Shown one piece after another: positions 8,829 to 19,112 of a DNA stretch of 64,000 nucleotides. Source of the DNA: Hyphomicrobiales bacterium. GTDB lineage: Bacteria > Pseudomonadota > Alphaproteobacteria > Rhizobiales > Kaistiaceae. The notes beneath the pieces are model-generated. The model was not told the DNA's origin, did not search any database, and saw only the letters and a list, made by a program, of their open reading frames with translations. Numbering within the stretch: the first letter of the stretch is position 1; each line of letters opens with the position of its first letter. A program made the translations under genes and the position numbers. The stretch is taken from NCBI GenBank assembly GCA_017305635.1, contig JAFKKF010000014.1, positions 62,001-126,000 of the forward strand, in the 5' to 3' direction.

Positions 8829-9661
8829 GGGCAGGGGCGGTGGGCCTCCGTCCCTCGGCGATCGGGAGCGACCTCGCGGTAAGGATTGCCTCGGCGGCAG
8901 TGCTGGCGGCCGTGGCGCTCGCCGGCGCCTGGTTCGGCGGCATCGTCGCCGGCCTCGTGCTCGCGCTCTTCTCGGCCATCGTCTACCTCGAATGGTCCGG
9001 CATCACGGGCACCGCGCGCGCCGTTCCGCCGCTCGTCATGCCGGTCGCGATCGCCGCGACCACGATCGCCGCCGGCCTCGGCCACTGGGAGATCGCGCTC
9101 GGCATCGCGCTCGCGGCGCTGGTCCTCGCCGCCGTCGCCAGCCGCACGGCGTGGCAGCCCCTCGGCGTCGTCTACGCGCTCGCCTTCGGCCTCTCGATCC
9201 TGGCGCTCCGCCTTTCGCCGGATTTCGGCCTCGTCGCGATCCTGTTTCTCTTCGCGGTGGTCTGGGCGACCGATACCGGTGCCTATTTCGTGGGGCGGCT
9301 GATCGGCGGCCCGAAGCTCTGGCCGGCGGTCTCGCCGAAGAAGACCTGGTCGGGCGCGATCGGCGGGCTGGTCGCGGCGCTGGTCGCGGGCGGAGCAGCC
9401 GCGGCCCTCGCCGGCATCGCCGTGACGCCGGCGCTGGTCGCGGTCGCGCTCACCCTTTCGGTCGCGAGCCAGGCGGGCGACCTCGCGGAGTCGGCGCTCA
9501 AGCGGCTGTTTGGCGTTAAGGATTCCGGCAATATCATCCCGGGACATGGAGGGCTGATGGACCGGGTGGACGGGTTGATCTTTGCTGGCGTGGCTGCCGC
9601 CGCGATCGGCTGGAGCCATGGCGGCGGCGCCCGCCTGGCGGAGGGACTGCTGGCGTGGTGA
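8825..9661 (+). CDS. cdsA: Phosphatidate cytidylyltransferase
   Basis: Makes CDP-diacylglycerol from phosphatidate and CTP in the inner membrane, the branch point of phospholipid synthesis. The 278-residue protein has about seven membrane helices and the C-terminal CdsA signature [20 protein letters not shown] followed by GLMDRVDGL. It starts at a GTG within the GTGA overlap with uppS. Its end overlaps the start of dxr in the same way, so uppS-cdsA-dxr is a tightly coupled run. Confidence 0.95.
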   Translation: MRAGAVGLRPSAIGSDLAVRIASAAVLAAVALAGAWFGGIVAGLVLALFSAIVYLEWSGITGTARAVPPLVMPVAIAATTIAAGLGHWEIALGIALAALVLAAVASRTAWQPLGVVYALAFGLSILALRLSPDFGLVAILFLFAVVWATDTGAYFVGRLIGGPKLWPAVSPKKTWSGAIGGLVAALVAGGAAAALAGIAVTPALVAVALTLSVASQAGDLAESALKRLFGVKDSGNIIPGHGGLMDRVDGLIFAGVAAAAIGWSHGGGARLAEGLLAW

Positions 9662-10878
9662 GCGTGGCCGCGAGTCCCGCCGTGCAGCCGGAGCCTTCGA
9701 CGGCGCCGCGCCGGGTGACCATCCTTGGCGCCACCGGCTCCATCGGCACCAGCACGCTTTCGGTCATCGCGGACCGGCCCGAGGCCTTCGCCGTGGAGGC
9801 GGTCACTGCCTTCGGCAATGCCGAACGTCTCGCCCGCGTCGCGAAGGAAGCCAGGGCCCGGGTCGCGGTCATCGCCGACCGCTCCGCCTATGATGCGCTC
9901 GCCAGCGCGCTCGCCGGCTCCGGCATCGAGGCGGCCGCCGGCGCGGCGGCAGTCGAGGAGGCGGCCTCGCGCCCGGTCGACGTAGTGGTCGCCGGCATCG
10001 TCGGCTCGGCCGGCCTCGCGCCGACCATGGCCGCGATCCGCGCCGGCTCGAAGGTGGCGCTCGCCAACAAGGAATGCCTCGTCTGCGCCGGCGACCTCTT
10101 CATGGGCGAGGCGCGGAAGGGCGGGGTGAAGATCCTGCCCCTCGATTCCGAGCACAATGCCGTCTTCCAGGCGCTCAGCGGCCATTCCATCGACGAGGTC
10201 GACCGCATCATCCTGACCGGCTCCGGCGGCCCGTTCCGCGACTGGACCAAGGAAGCGATGGCCGCGGCCAACCCGGACCAGGCGCTGAAGCATCCGACCT
10301 GGTCCATGGGGCCGAAGATCTCGATCGATTCCGCCACCCTGATGAACAAGGGCCTCGAGGTGATCGAGGCCCACCACCTCTTCGGCGTGCCCGAGGAGCA
10401 GCTCGACGTCGTCGTCCATCCCCAGTCGATCATCCACGGCATGGTCGCCTACAAGGACGGCTCGGTGATCGCTCAGATGAGCGCGCCGGACATGCGTATG
10501 CCGATCGCGCATTGCCTGTCCTGGCCGCAGCGGAGCCCGATCGGGGGGCCGCGCCTCGACCTGACCAGGATCGGCCGCTTCACCTTCGAGCGCCCGGACC
10601 TCGACCGCTTCCCGGCGCTGCGGATCGCGCGGGCGGCGCTTGGCGCCGGCAGCTGGGCGACCAATATCCTCAATGCCGCCAACGAGGTGGCGGTCGCCGC
10701 CTATCTCGCGGGCAATATCGGCTTCCTCGAAATCGCCCGATTGGTCGAGGAGACCATCGAGCGGGCCGCCGCGCAGGGCCTCAGCCATGCGCCGGGTTCC
10801 ATCAAGGATGCCCTCGCGCTCGACCGCGAGGGCCGCCGGATCGCCACCAGCCTGCTCACGCGTCGTGAAACGGCCTGA
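9655..10878 (+). CDS. dxr: 1-deoxy-D-xylulose 5-phosphate reductoisomerase
   Basis: Second enzyme of the MEP isoprenoid pathway: reduces and rearranges DXP to MEP with NADPH. The 407-residue protein has the nucleotide-binding RVTILGATGSIGTSTLSVI, the metal and substrate segment LPLDSEHNAVFQAL, WSMGPKISIDSATLMNKGLE and VHPQSIIHGMVAYKDGS. It begins at a GTG at 9655 or at the adjacent GTG at 9658, both overlapping the end of cdsA. It works with ispDF, found near 59 kb. rseP follows after 24 bases. Confidence 0.97.
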   Translation: MVSVAASPAVQPEPSTAPRRVTILGATGSIGTSTLSVIADRPEAFAVEAVTAFGNAERLARVAKEARARVAVIADRSAYDALASALAGSGIEAAAGAAAVEEAASRPVDVVVAGIVGSAGLAPTMAAIRAGSKVALANKECLVCAGDLFMGEARKGGVKILPLDSEHNAVFQALSGHSIDEVDRIILTGSGGPFRDWTKEAMAAANPDQALKHPTWSMGPKISIDSATLMNKGLEVIEAHHLFGVPEEQLDVVVHPQSIIHGMVAYKDGSVIAQMSAPDMRMPIAHCLSWPQRSPIGGPRLDLTRIGRFTFERPDLDRFPALRIARAALGAGSWATNILNAANEVAVAAYLAGNIGFLEIARLVEETIERAAAQGLSHAPGSIKDALALDREGRRIATSLLTRRETA

Positions 10879-10902
10879 CGGCCGTTCCTCGAAAGGGAAA
10901 AG

Positions 10903-12060
10903 ATGCAGTTCCTCGCTTCACTGGAAAGTTTCGGCATGACGGTCGGCGGCTACATCCTGCCGTTCCTGTTCGTGCTCACGGTCGTGGTCTTCTTCCACGA
11001 GCTTGGCCATTTCCTGGTGGCGCGGTGGTGCGGGGTGAAGGTGACCACCTTCTCGGTCGGGTTCGGGCCGGAACTGTTTGGCTTCAACGACCGCAAGGGC
11101 ACGCGCTGGCGGCTTTCCTGGATTCCGCTCGGCGGATACGTGCGCTTCTTCGGCGACGACGATGCGGCGAGCACGCCTGACCGGGCCGCGCTCCAGCAGC
11201 TGACGCCCGAGGAGCGGTCCGTAACCCTGCAGGGCAAGAGCGTCGCCAAGCGGGCAGCGATCGTCGCGGCGGGGCCGATCGCCAACTTCATCCTCGCGAT
11301 TGCGATCTTCACCACCGTCTTCGCCCTCTACGGCCGGGCAATCACGACGCCGCGCGTCGAATCCGTAGTGGCCGGCGGGGCCGCCGAGCGGGCCGGTTTC
11401 CAGCCGGGCGACATCATCCTCACGGTCGACGGCGAGAAGATCGAGAGCTTCACCGATCTGCAGCGGATCGTCAGCATCAGCGCCGGCGTGCAGCTGAAGA
11501 TCGTGGTCGAGCGGGCCGGCCAGCCGGTGACGCTGACCGCGACGCCGGAGTTGAAGGAAGTCGCCGATCCGCTCGGCAGCAAGCAGAAGATCGGCCAGCT
11601 CGGCATCCAGCGGAGCGCGTCGCAGGGCTATACGACGGTCGAGCATTATTCGCTGCCGGGCGCGCTGGTGCTCGCCGCCTCGGAGACCTGGTTCGTGGTC
11701 GACCGCACCGTCGGCTATCTCGCCGGCGTCGTCACGGGCCGGGAATCGGCCGACCAGCTCGGCGGGCCGATCCGCGTTGCGGACGTTGCCGCCAAGGTGG
11801 CGGAGATCGGCTTCACCGAGCTGATCAACCTCGCCGCCGTGCTTTCCATCAGCATCGGCCTCCTGAACCTCCTGCCGGTGCCGATGCTTGACGGCGGTCA
11901 CCTTCTGTTCTTCCTGATCGAGGCGATCCGCGGCCGCCCGCTTTCCGAGCGGGCGCAGGACATCGGCTTCCGCATCGGCTTCGTGGCGGTGATCGCGCTG
12001 ATGATCTTCGCCACCACCAACGACATAACGCAGATAATCCGCCGTCTCGCGCCGACCTGA
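10903..12060 (+). CDS. rseP: Site-2 protease RseP-type zinc metalloprotease
   Basis: Inner-membrane protease that cuts anti-sigma factors and remnant signal peptides within the membrane. The 385-residue protein has a first helix with the zinc-binding HExxH (FFHELGHFLVARWCGVKV; His32, Glu33, His36), the GPIANFILAIAIF helix, one visible PDZ domain (about residues 150-215, AAERAGFQPGDIILTVDG), and the C-terminal NLLPVPMLDGGHL that supplies the third zinc ligand. E. coli RseP has two PDZ domains and 450 residues; this shorter one-PDZ form is common in alphaproteobacteria. It precedes bamA as usual. Confidence 0.95.
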   Translation: MQFLASLESFGMTVGGYILPFLFVLTVVVFFHELGHFLVARWCGVKVTTFSVGFGPELFGFNDRKGTRWRLSWIPLGGYVRFFGDDDAASTPDRAALQQLTPEERSVTLQGKSVAKRAAIVAAGPIANFILAIAIFTTVFALYGRAITTPRVESVVAGGAAERAGFQPGDIILTVDGEKIESFTDLQRIVSISAGVQLKIVVERAGQPVTLTATPELKEVADPLGSKQKIGQLGIQRSASQGYTTVEHYSLPGALVLAASETWFVVDRTVGYLAGVVTGRESADQLGGPIRVADVAAKVAEIGFTELINLAAVLSISIGLLNLLPVPMLDGGHLLFFLIEAIRGRPLSERAQDIGFRIGFVAVIALMIFATTNDITQIIRRLAPT

Positions 12061-12329
12061 GGGCCGGGAGCGACGATTCGGCGCGGGATGCGGGAGCGCT
12101 AACGCTTCCGCAACCCGAAAGGCTATTATTGGCTTGAGCCGACTTCGGAAATGGGCGTCCGAAGCGTGTCCCGAAGGCAACGCAGGGGCAGATTCAGGGG
12201 CGGGATGGAGGGGGGTGCTTGCGCACTAGGCAAAAGGCTGTAAACCTCGGGCTCCGGGGTTGCTGGAGGGCGAATCTGTCCGTCTTCGGGGCAGGTCGGC
12301 AAAGTGGCGGTACAGGGCATCCGAACCAA

Positions 12330-14615
12330 ATGATTTCATTCAAGAATTTCGTCCGGAGCGTGGCCCTGACGGTGATGTTCGCGATGATCGCGGCCACCGG
12401 GATCGCGGGGCTTGCCTCGTTCAGCACGCAGGCGGAAGCGGCGGTTGCCAGCAGCATCGTGGTGCGCGGCAATGCCCGGGTCGAGGCGTCGACCATCCGC
12501 AACTACGTGACGATCAAGCCCGGCAAGTCCTATTCGGCCGCCGATATCGATGCCTCGGTCAAGGCCCTCTACGATACCGGCCTGTTCGCCGACGTGACCA
12601 TCCGGCAGGCGGGCGGCGCGCTGGTCGTCAGCGTCGTCGAGAATCCGGTCGTCAACAGCGTGATCTTCAAGGGCAACAAGAAGATCAAGAGCGAGGTCCT
12701 CGTCCAGCTCGTGTCGACCAAGCCGCGCGGCGTGTTCACCGACGCCAGGCTCCAGACCGACACCCAGCGCATCCAGGATTATTACGGCCATTCGGGCCGC
12801 GATCTGGCGACGGTCGAGCCCCAGGTCACCAAGCTTCCCGACAATCGCGTCGACGTCGTCTTCGTCATCCACGAGGGCAAGCGGACCGGCGTCGGGACCA
12901 TCAGCTTCGTCGGCAACCATGCCTATTCGGCGCAGAAGCTGAAGAGCGTCATCGTCTCCAAGCAGCACAACCTGCTCAGCTGGCTGAACCGCAAGGACGT
13001 CTTCGACGAAGCCAAGCTCGCGGCCGACCAGGAGGCGCTGCGCCAGTACTACATGGCGCACGGCTATGCGGATTTCCGCGTCGTCGACGAGCAGCACACC
13101 TTCAACGAGGCGACCGGCCGCTATCACATCACCTATACGATCGAGGAAGGCCCGCGCTATCGCTTCTCGACCGTGAGCATCGATTCCTCCATCCCGAACG
13201 TGAACACGGCGAGCCTCCGCCCGGTGCTGCGCACCCGTCCGGGCAACGTCTTCGACGCCACCGCGGTGGAGAAGACGATCGAGGATCTGACCGTCCAGCT
13301 CGCGCGGCAGGGCTTCACCTTCGCCCAGGTCCGTCCGCGCGGCGACCGCAACTACGAGAACCACACGATTGCGCTGACCTACCTCATCGACGAGGGGCCG
13401 CGGGTCTATATCGAGCGCATCAACATCTACGGGAACACCAAGACGCGCGACTACGTCATCCGTCGCGAGTTCGATGCTTCCGAAGGCGATCCCTACAACC
13501 GGGTGCTGATCGACCGTGCCCAGCGCCGCCTGCGCAACCTCGACTACTTCAAGTCGGTCAACATCACGACCGAGCCGGGCTCGGCGCCGGACCGCGTGAT
13601 CATCAACGTCCAGGTCGAAGAGCAGTCGACCGGCGAGTTCTCGATCGGCGTCGGCTATTCTTCGACCGGGTTCATCGCCGAGCTTTCGATGAACGAGCGC
13701 AACTTCCTCGGTCGCGGCCAGCAGCTCAGCGCCTCGGTCGGCTACGGCCAGGACCAGCAGACCTACAGCCTGTCCTTCACCGATCCGTGGTTCCTCGGCT
13801 ACCGCATGTCGGCCGGCTTCGACATCTACCAGAACGTCTATTCGTCCTGGTCGTCGCGGCCGTTCGACCAGACCACTACCGGTGGCGGTCTCCGCCTCGG
13901 CCTGCCGATCACGGACGACCTGACCATCGAGGCGAACTACAAGCTGAGCCTGGACGATGTGTCGAACTCGACCGATACGCCCTCCTTCCCGGACGGGAAG
14001 ACGTGGACCTCGTCGCTCGGCTATGCGATCCGCTACTCGACGATCGACAACCTCAACGATCCGCGCTCGGGCGTTTACGGCAAGTTCGCGCAGGATTTCG
14101 CGGGCGTCGGCGGCGATACCAAGTTCATCCGCTCGACCATCGATGCGCGCTACTACAAGGAGCTCTATGCGGATGCCGATATCGTCGGCCTGTTGAAGTT
14201 CAGCGCGGGCAACATCACGGGCATCGGCCAGGATGTCCGGGCGCTCGACAACTTCTTCAAGGGCGGCGAGACGATCCGCGGCTTCGCGACCTACGGCATC
14301 GGTCCGCGTGACGCGCAGGGCATCGCGGTCGGCGGCAAGAACTTCTACGCGGCGACCGCCGAAATCCAGTTCCCGATGCCGGCCCTGCCGCCGGACTTCG
14401 GCCTGAGGGGCGCGGTCTTCGCGGATGCCGGCTCGCTGTTCGACACCGACATCGCCGGAGCGACCAACGACAATACGCTGCGGTCCTCGGTCGGCGCCTC
14501 GATCCTCTGGTCTTCGCCGATCGGGCTGCTTCGCGCCGATTTCGCCCAGGCGATCACCAAGGCCAAGTCGGACAATACCGAGTTCTTCCGCTTCTCGGCC
14601 GGCAAGCAGTTTTGA
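12330..14615 (+). CDS. bamA: Outer membrane protein assembly factor BamA
   Basis: Omp85-family core of the machine that folds beta-barrel proteins into the outer membrane. The 761-residue protein has a signal peptide ([20 protein letters not shown], cleavage after STQAEAA near residue 36), five POTRA domains (about 37-420; [19 protein letters not shown] opens the first, [20 protein letters not shown] the last) and a C-terminal barrel ending in FRFSAGKQF with the terminal Phe required for Bam recognition. The ATG at 12330 is chosen because it begins the signal peptide; the frame remains open to 12219. The 269-base gap before it (12061-12329) shows no gene; it may hold a promoter. A terminator follows. 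Confidence 0.96.
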   Translation: MISFKNFVRSVALTVMFAMIAATGIAGLASFSTQAEAAVASSIVVRGNARVEASTIRNYVTIKPGKSYSAADIDASVKALYDTGLFADVTIRQAGGALVVSVVENPVVNSVIFKGNKKIKSEVLVQLVSTKPRGVFTDARLQTDTQRIQDYYGHSGRDLATVEPQVTKLPDNRVDVVFVIHEGKRTGVGTISFVGNHAYSAQKLKSVIVSKQHNLLSWLNRKDVFDEAKLAADQEALRQYYMAHGYADFRVVDEQHTFNEATGRYHITYTIEEGPRYRFSTVSIDSSIPNVNTASLRPVLRTRPGNVFDATAVEKTIEDLTVQLARQGFTFAQVRPRGDRNYENHTIALTYLIDEGPRVYIERINIYGNTKTRDYVIRREFDASEGDPYNRVLIDRAQRRLRNLDYFKSVNITTEPGSAPDRVIINVQVEEQSTGEFSIGVGYSSTGFIAELSMNERNFLGRGQQLSASVGYGQDQQTYSLSFTDPWFLGYRMSAGFDIYQNVYSSWSSRPFDQTTTGGGLRLGLPITDDLTIEANYKLSLDDVSNSTDTPSFPDGKTWTSSLGYAIRYSTIDNLNDPRSGVYGKFAQDFAGVGGDTKFIRSTIDARYYKELYADADIVGLLKFSAGNITGIGQDVRALDNFFKGGETIRGFATYGIGPRDAQGIAVGGKNFYAATAEIQFPMPALPPDFGLRGAVFADAGSLFDTDIAGATNDNTLRSSVGASILWSSPIGLLRADFAQAITKAKSDNTEFFRFSAGKQF

Positions 14616-14635
14616 CCGACCGAAACCGGGTGAGG

Positions 14636-14668
14636 GGGCCGTCGGAGATTCGGCGGCCCTTTTCGTTT
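14636..14668 (+). terminator. Rho-independent terminator after bamA
   Basis: GGGCCGTCG (14636-14644), loop GAGATT, CGGCGGCCC (14651-14659): a 9-bp stem with one G-T wobble, followed by TTTTCGTTT. It lies 21 bases after the bamA stop and only 15 bases before the lpxD start, so it may divide the envelope cluster into two transcription units or act as an attenuator ahead of lpxD. Confidence 0.75.
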
Positions 14669-14682
14669 ATGCTTTTGCCGTC

Positions 14683-15747
14683 ATGAGCGATCCGACCTTC
14701 TTCCCGCCGCCCGTTCCGCTGACGCTGGCGGAGGTCGCGACCCTTACCGGCGGCAGCCTCGCGGCGGGAGCGGATTCGGGCCGCCGCGTTTCCGGCGTGG
14801 CGCCGCTCGACCATGCGGGCCCGGACGATGCCACCTTCTTCGAGGGCGTGCGTTTCGCCGCCGCCCTGGCGGCGACGCGGGCCGGCGCCTGCTTCTGCCT
14901 GGAGCGGGACGTTGCCGCCATGCCGCGCGGAACGGCCGGGATCATGGTCAGCTCGCCGCAACGCGCCTTTTCGATCCTCGGTGCGAAGTTCTACCCGACG
15001 GCGATGCAGCCGGCGCCGGTCACGGGCATTTCCGGGATCTCCGCCGATGCGCGCATCTCCCCCGATGCCCGGCTGGAAGCGGATGTGACGGTGGAAGCCG
15101 GCGCGGTGGTCGGGCCGGGGGCCGAGATAGGCGAGGGGACGCTGATTTCCGCGGGCACGGTCATCGGCCCGGACGTGCGGATCGGGCGGCAATGCTCGAT
15201 CGCCCCGCTCGCGACCATCCTCCATGCGCTCATCGGCAACCGCGTCATCATCCATAGCGGCGTCCGGATCGGCCAGGATGGGTTCGGCTTCGTTCCGGGG
15301 GCGATGCGGCACCAGAAGGTGCCGCAGCTCGGCCGCGTTGTCATCCAGGATGAGGTCGAGATCGGCGCCAATACCGCGATCGACCGCGGCAGCGGCCGCG
15401 ACACGGTCATCGGCGAGGGGACCAAGATCGACAATCTCGTCCAGATAGGCCACAACACCATGATCGGCCGTAACTGTCTCATCGCGGGGCAGGTGGGCAT
15501 ATCGGGAAGCGTGACGGTCGGCGACTTCGTGATGATTGGCGGAAGCGCCGCGGTGCGGGACAACCTGACCATCGGCAATGGAGCCCAGGTCGCCGCGCGC
15601 GCAGCGGTGGCGTCGGACGTTCCTGCCGGAGAGCGCTGGGTGGGGATGCCGGCCCAGCCGATGGCGGCCTGGTTGCGCGAGTTGAAGGCGGTCAAGCGGC
15701 TCGTTGCCGCCAAGGCCGGGAAGAACGATGGTGGTTCCGATGGCTGA
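14683..15747 (+). CDS. lpxD: UDP-3-O-(3-hydroxyacyl)glucosamine N-acyltransferase
   Basis: Third step of lipid A synthesis: adds the N-linked hydroxyacyl chain. The 354-residue protein has the N-terminal uridine-binding domain ([24 protein letters not shown]) and a left-handed beta-helix of hexapeptide repeats from about residue 105 to 310, with catalytic-type His in [13 protein letters not shown] and the conserved [12 protein letters not shown]. The start at 14683 is chosen because the conserved domain begins there; no good ribosome site is visible. Skp/OmpH, which separates bamA from lpxD in enterics, is absent. The end overlaps fabZ. Confidence 0.96.
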   Translation: MSDPTFFPPPVPLTLAEVATLTGGSLAAGADSGRRVSGVAPLDHAGPDDATFFEGVRFAAALAATRAGACFCLERDVAAMPRGTAGIMVSSPQRAFSILGAKFYPTAMQPAPVTGISGISADARISPDARLEADVTVEAGAVVGPGAEIGEGTLISAGTVIGPDVRIGRQCSIAPLATILHALIGNRVIIHSGVRIGQDGFGFVPGAMRHQKVPQLGRVVIQDEVEIGANTAIDRGSGRDTVIGEGTKIDNLVQIGHNTMIGRNCLIAGQVGISGSVTVGDFVMIGGSAAVRDNLTIGNGAQVAARAAVASDVPAGERWVGMPAQPMAAWLRELKAVKRLVAAKAGKNDGGSDG

Positions 15748-16219
15748 CGGGTCGAAGCTGCTCTCCTTCGACATCCAGCGGATCATGCAGCTCCTGCCGC
15801 ATCGCTATCCGTTCCTGATGATCGACCGGGTGATCGAGGTCGACGGCGACAATTCGGCCATCGGCATCAAGAACGTCACCGCCAACGAGCCCCATTTCAC
15901 CGGTCATTTCCCGGGCCACCCGATCATGCCCGGCGTCCTCCTGGTCGAGGGGATGGCGCAGACCGCGGGGGCGATCTGCGTCGCCTCGCGCGGTGGCGAG
16001 CGGCCGGGCGTCGTCTATTTCATGACCATCGACGAGTGCAAGTTCCGCCGGCCGGTGGTCCCCGGCGACACGGTCCAGTTCCGTGTCAGGAAGCTCCGCA
16101 ACCGCGCCAATGTCTGGAAGTTCAGCGGCGAAGCCTATGTCGGCGAGGCCAAGGTCGCCGAAGCCATCATCAGCGCGTTGATCGCCGAAGATTACAACGC
16201 CGGTCGCGGCGAAGATTAG
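15728..16219 (+). CDS. fabZ: 3-hydroxyacyl-[acyl-carrier-protein] dehydratase FabZ
   Basis: Dehydrates 3-hydroxyacyl-ACP in fatty acid elongation and competes with LpxA/LpxD for hydroxyacyl-ACP, which explains its place in the lpx cluster. A hot-dog-fold protein of 163 residues with [17 protein letters not shown], the catalytic His in [20 protein letters not shown] and the Glu on the following helix. Two starts are possible: ATG 15728 (GGGAAGAA upstream, chosen) and ATG 15740. Both overlap the end of lpxD (stop at 15745). lpxA follows after 9 bases. Confidence 0.95.
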   Translation: MVVPMADGSKLLSFDIQRIMQLLPHRYPFLMIDRVIEVDGDNSAIGIKNVTANEPHFTGHFPGHPIMPGVLLVEGMAQTAGAICVASRGGERPGVVYFMTIDECKFRRPVVPGDTVQFRVRKLRNRANVWKFSGEAYVGEAKVAEAIISALIAEDYNAGRGED

Positions 16220-16228
16220 TCCCCACCC

Positions 16229-17056
16229 ATGAGCGAAATCCACCCGACGGCCATCATCGCGGACGGCGCGCGTCTCGGCGCCAATGTCAGCGTCGGCGCC
16301 TATTCGACGGTCGGCCCCGAGGTCGTGCTCGGCGACAACGTCGTCCTGCACTCGCATGTCGTCGTCGACGGCCGTACCGAGATCGGCGCCGGCACCCGCG
16401 TCCATCCCTTCGCGGTGGTCGGCGGCGAGCCTCAGGATGTCAGCTACGAGGGCGAAGCGACCTCGGTCGTCATCGGACGCAACTGCCTGATCCGCGAACA
16501 CGCCACCGTCCATCGCGGCACTGCCAAGGGGCGCGGAGTGACCCGGGTCGGCGACAATGTCTTCATGATGCTCGGCGCCCATGTGGCGCATGACTGCATC
16601 GTCGGGGACAATGCGCTGATGATCAACAATGCCACCCTCGGGGGCCATGCCGAGCTCGGCGAATATGCGATCATGGGCGGCCTGTCGGCCGTCCAGCAGC
16701 GCTGCCGCGTCGGCGCCTATGCCTTCATCGGTGGCGTCTCGGGCGTGACGTCCGACGTCATCCCCTTCGCCATGGCGCTCGGCGAGCGCGTCCGGCTCGC
16801 CGGGCTCAACGTCGTCGGCCTCAAGCGCCGCGGCTTCGACCGCAAGACCATGCATGCGCTCCGCTCGGCCTACCAGTCGATCTTCTTCGGCAAGGGGTCG
16901 CGCGCCGAGCGCCTCGACCGCGCGGCGGAGGAATTCGCCGATATCGAGCCGGTGCTCAAGATCGTCGCCTTCGTGCGGGAGTCGGGCGACCGGCCGCTCT
17001 GCCTGCCGCGCAAGCGCAGCGCCGCCGCCCGTCGCGTCGACGATGACGACGAGTAG
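16229..17056 (+). CDS. lpxA: UDP-N-acetylglucosamine acyltransferase
   Basis: First step of lipid A synthesis: transfers a hydroxyacyl chain from ACP to the 3-OH of UDP-GlcNAc in the cytoplasm. The 275-residue length is normal. A long left-handed beta-helix of hexapeptide repeats (IHPTAIIADGARLGANVSVG onward) carries the catalytic His region FMMLGAHVAHDCIVGDN, and the C-terminal helical domain contains VIPFAMALGERVRLAGLN, typical of LpxA. The ribosome site is weak. The end overlaps lpxI by 14 bases. Confidence 0.96.
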   Translation: MSEIHPTAIIADGARLGANVSVGAYSTVGPEVVLGDNVVLHSHVVVDGRTEIGAGTRVHPFAVVGGEPQDVSYEGEATSVVIGRNCLIREHATVHRGTAKGRGVTRVGDNVFMMLGAHVAHDCIVGDNALMINNATLGGHAELGEYAIMGGLSAVQQRCRVGAYAFIGGVSGVTSDVIPFAMALGERVRLAGLNVVGLKRRGFDRKTMHALRSAYQSIFFGKGSRAERLDRAAEEFADIEPVLKIVAFVRESGDRPLCLPRKRSAAARRVDDDDE

Positions 17057-17906
17057 CGCGGCCGGGGAGCCGCTGACCATCGTCGCCGGCGGCGGTTCGG
17101 TGCCGGCCTATGTCGCCGCGGCGGCGATGAAGGCGGGCCGGCCGGTCCTCATCATCGCGTTGAAGGGCGAAGCCGATCCGTCGGTCGAGGCGTTTCCGCA
17201 TGAGTGGGTGGGATGGGGCGATCTCGGCCGGCTCGAGGCCCTTCTCAAGCGGCCCGGTGCGCGGGACATGGTCCTGATAGGCAGCGTTCGTTCGCGCCCC
17301 GACTTCAACAGCATCAAGATCGATCTTGCGACGATGCGGAGCCTGAAGGACATCCTCTCGATCATCGTCGGAGGCGATGATGACGTGCTCTCCGGTACGA
17401 TCAAGTTCTTCGAGCGCCGTGGCCAGCGCATCGTCGGCGCCCACGAGATCGCGACCGACCTGGTGGCCGCGCCCGGCCCGCTTGGCCGGCGCAAGCCAGG
17501 CCGCGGCGAGGCGGCCGACATCGCCGTCGCCATGCGCGCCGCGCGGGCGATCGGCGCTATCGATGCCGGTCAGGCGGCTGTCGTCGTCAACGGTCGCGTC
17601 GTCGCGCTCGAGGCTGCCGAGGGCACCGACCAGATGCTCGAACGGGTGAAGGGCATTCGCGCATCCGGCCGGGTGAAATGGAGCGGCAGGGCGGGAGTGC
17701 TCGCCAAGTGTCCGCGGCCACAGCAGGATCTGCGCGTCGACATGCCGACCATCGGGCCGCGCACGATCGAGGCCGTGATCGAGGCTGGCCTCGCCGGCAT
17801 CGCGGTCGCCGCCGGCAAGGTCATGATCGTCGATCGCGAGGCGGTCGTGCGGCGCGCCGACGAGGCGGGCCTCTTCCTCGTCGGGGAAGCGGATCCGGCA
17901 TCATGA
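17043..17906 (+). CDS. lpxI: UDP-2,3-diacylglucosamine pyrophosphatase LpxI
   Basis: Cleaves UDP-2,3-diacylglucosamine to lipid X and UMP. It is the alphaproteobacterial replacement for LpxH, a family formerly called DUF1009. The 287-residue protein shows TIVAGGGSVPAYVAAAA, the GSVRSRPDFNSIKID block, SIIVGGDDDVLSGTIKFFER, EIATDLVAAPGPLGRRKP and MPTIGPRTIEAVIEAGLAGI. It starts at ATG 17043 inside the end of lpxA and its stop overlaps the lpxB start (ATGA), so lpxA-lpxI-lpxB are translationally coupled. Confidence 0.95.
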   Translation: MTTSSAAGEPLTIVAGGGSVPAYVAAAAMKAGRPVLIIALKGEADPSVEAFPHEWVGWGDLGRLEALLKRPGARDMVLIGSVRSRPDFNSIKIDLATMRSLKDILSIIVGGDDDVLSGTIKFFERRGQRIVGAHEIATDLVAAPGPLGRRKPGRGEAADIAVAMRAARAIGAIDAGQAAVVVNGRVVALEAAEGTDQMLERVKGIRASGRVKWSGRAGVLAKCPRPQQDLRVDMPTIGPRTIEAVIEAGLAGIAVAAGKVMIVDREAVVRRADEAGLFLVGEADPAS

Positions 17907-19090
17907 GCGAGGCACCAGCCGATGCGCGCCCGCTCACGGTCTTCATGATCGCGGGCGAGGAATCGGGCGACCAGCTCGCCGACGGCCTGATGGGTGAGCT
18001 CGAGCGCCGGCTCGGCGGGCGGGTCAGCTTCGTCGGCGTGGGCGGGGAGCGCATGGGCCGGCACGGCCTCCAGTCGCTCTTCCCGATCAGCGAGATCGGC
18101 CTTCACGGCATCGTCCCGATCATCCGCAATGTCGGGAACATCATGCGCCGCATGCGCTCGACCGCGGCGACGATCGCCGAGATGAACCCGGATGTCCTCG
18201 TCATCGTCGACGTGCCCGGATTCAACCTCGGCGTCGCGCGGCGCGTGCGGAAGATGAATCCGCGGGTGCCCATCGTGCAATATGTCTCGCCGACGGTCTG
18301 GGTCTGGCGCCCGGGGCGGGCGCGCTGGATGAGGCCCTTCGTCGACCGCATCATGGGCATCCTGCCTTTCGAGCCCGAGGTGCACCGCCGGCTCGGCGGG
18401 CCGCCCTGCACCTATGTCGGCCATCCGCTGATCGAGCGCTTCGACGTGCTGCGTCCGGCCCCTGGTGAGCGGCCGTCCATTGCGGAGGTTGAGAAGCCGG
18501 TCCTCCTCGTCCTTCCCGGCAGCCGCGGGAGCGAGGTGAGCCGCCTGACGGACGTGTTCGGCGAGACCGTCGCCGAGGTGGCAAAGATGCGCGGGCCGTT
18601 CGATGTCATCCTGCCGGCCGTGCCGCGCTTCCTCGACGAGATCACGCGGCGCGCAGCCAATTGGCCGGTGAAACCGCGGATCGTCACCGGCGAGGCGGAG
18701 AAGCTCGCCGCCTTCCGGCGTGCCCATGCGGCACTGGCGGCGTCGGGCACGGTGACGCTGGAGCTCGCTTTGTCCGGCGTGCCCATGGTCGTCGCCTACA
18801 AGGTCGACGTGCTCGCCAAGCTGTTCAAGAAGCTCGTCCTCTCGCGCATCCACTCGATCGTGCTGCCGAACCTCGTCCTTGGCGCGAACGCGATTCCGGA
18901 ATTCATCGACCAGGATGCCAGTGCCCCGAACCTTGCCCATGCGCTGCTGCCGCTCCTTGCCGACACGCCGGAGCGCCGGGCGCAGGTCGAGGCTTTCGGG
19001 CGGCTCGACGCGCTGATGTCGCCCGGCGCGAAGGCGCCGAGCGCGATGGCCGCCGACATCGTCCTGGAAGCCGCCGGCCGGAAGGCATGA
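17903..19090 (+). CDS. lpxB: Lipid-A-disaccharide synthase
   Basis: GT19 glycosyltransferase that joins lipid X to UDP-2,3-diacylglucosamine to make the disaccharide core of lipid A at the inner membrane. The 395-residue protein shows FMIAGEESGDQLADGLM, the GIVPIIRN segment, VPGFNLGVARRVRK, VQYVSPTVWVWRPGRA, TYVGHPLIE, LLVLPGSRGSEVSRL and ALAASGTVTLELALSGVPMV. ATG 17903 overlaps the lpxI stop by 4 bases. It is the last gene of the lipid A run and converges on gltA with 22 bases between the stops. Confidence 0.96.
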   Translation: MSEAPADARPLTVFMIAGEESGDQLADGLMGELERRLGGRVSFVGVGGERMGRHGLQSLFPISEIGLHGIVPIIRNVGNIMRRMRSTAATIAEMNPDVLVIVDVPGFNLGVARRVRKMNPRVPIVQYVSPTVWVWRPGRARWMRPFVDRIMGILPFEPEVHRRLGGPPCTYVGHPLIERFDVLRPAPGERPSIAEVEKPVLLVLPGSRGSEVSRLTDVFGETVAEVAKMRGPFDVILPAVPRFLDEITRRAANWPVKPRIVTGEAEKLAAFRRAHAALAASGTVTLELALSGVPMVVAYKVDVLAKLFKKLVLSRIHSIVLPNLVLGANAIPEFIDQDASAPNLAHALLPLLADTPERRAQVEAFGRLDALMSPGAKAPSAMAADIVLEAAGRKA

Positions 19091-19112
19091 GGCCCGGCTG
19101 GCCGCGAGAGGC

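Noticed and set aside
12061-12329. Possible small gene or promoter before bamA (TATTAT at about 12124)
   Set aside because: No acceptable -35 box at 16-18 bases and no conserved short frame; recorded only as a gap.
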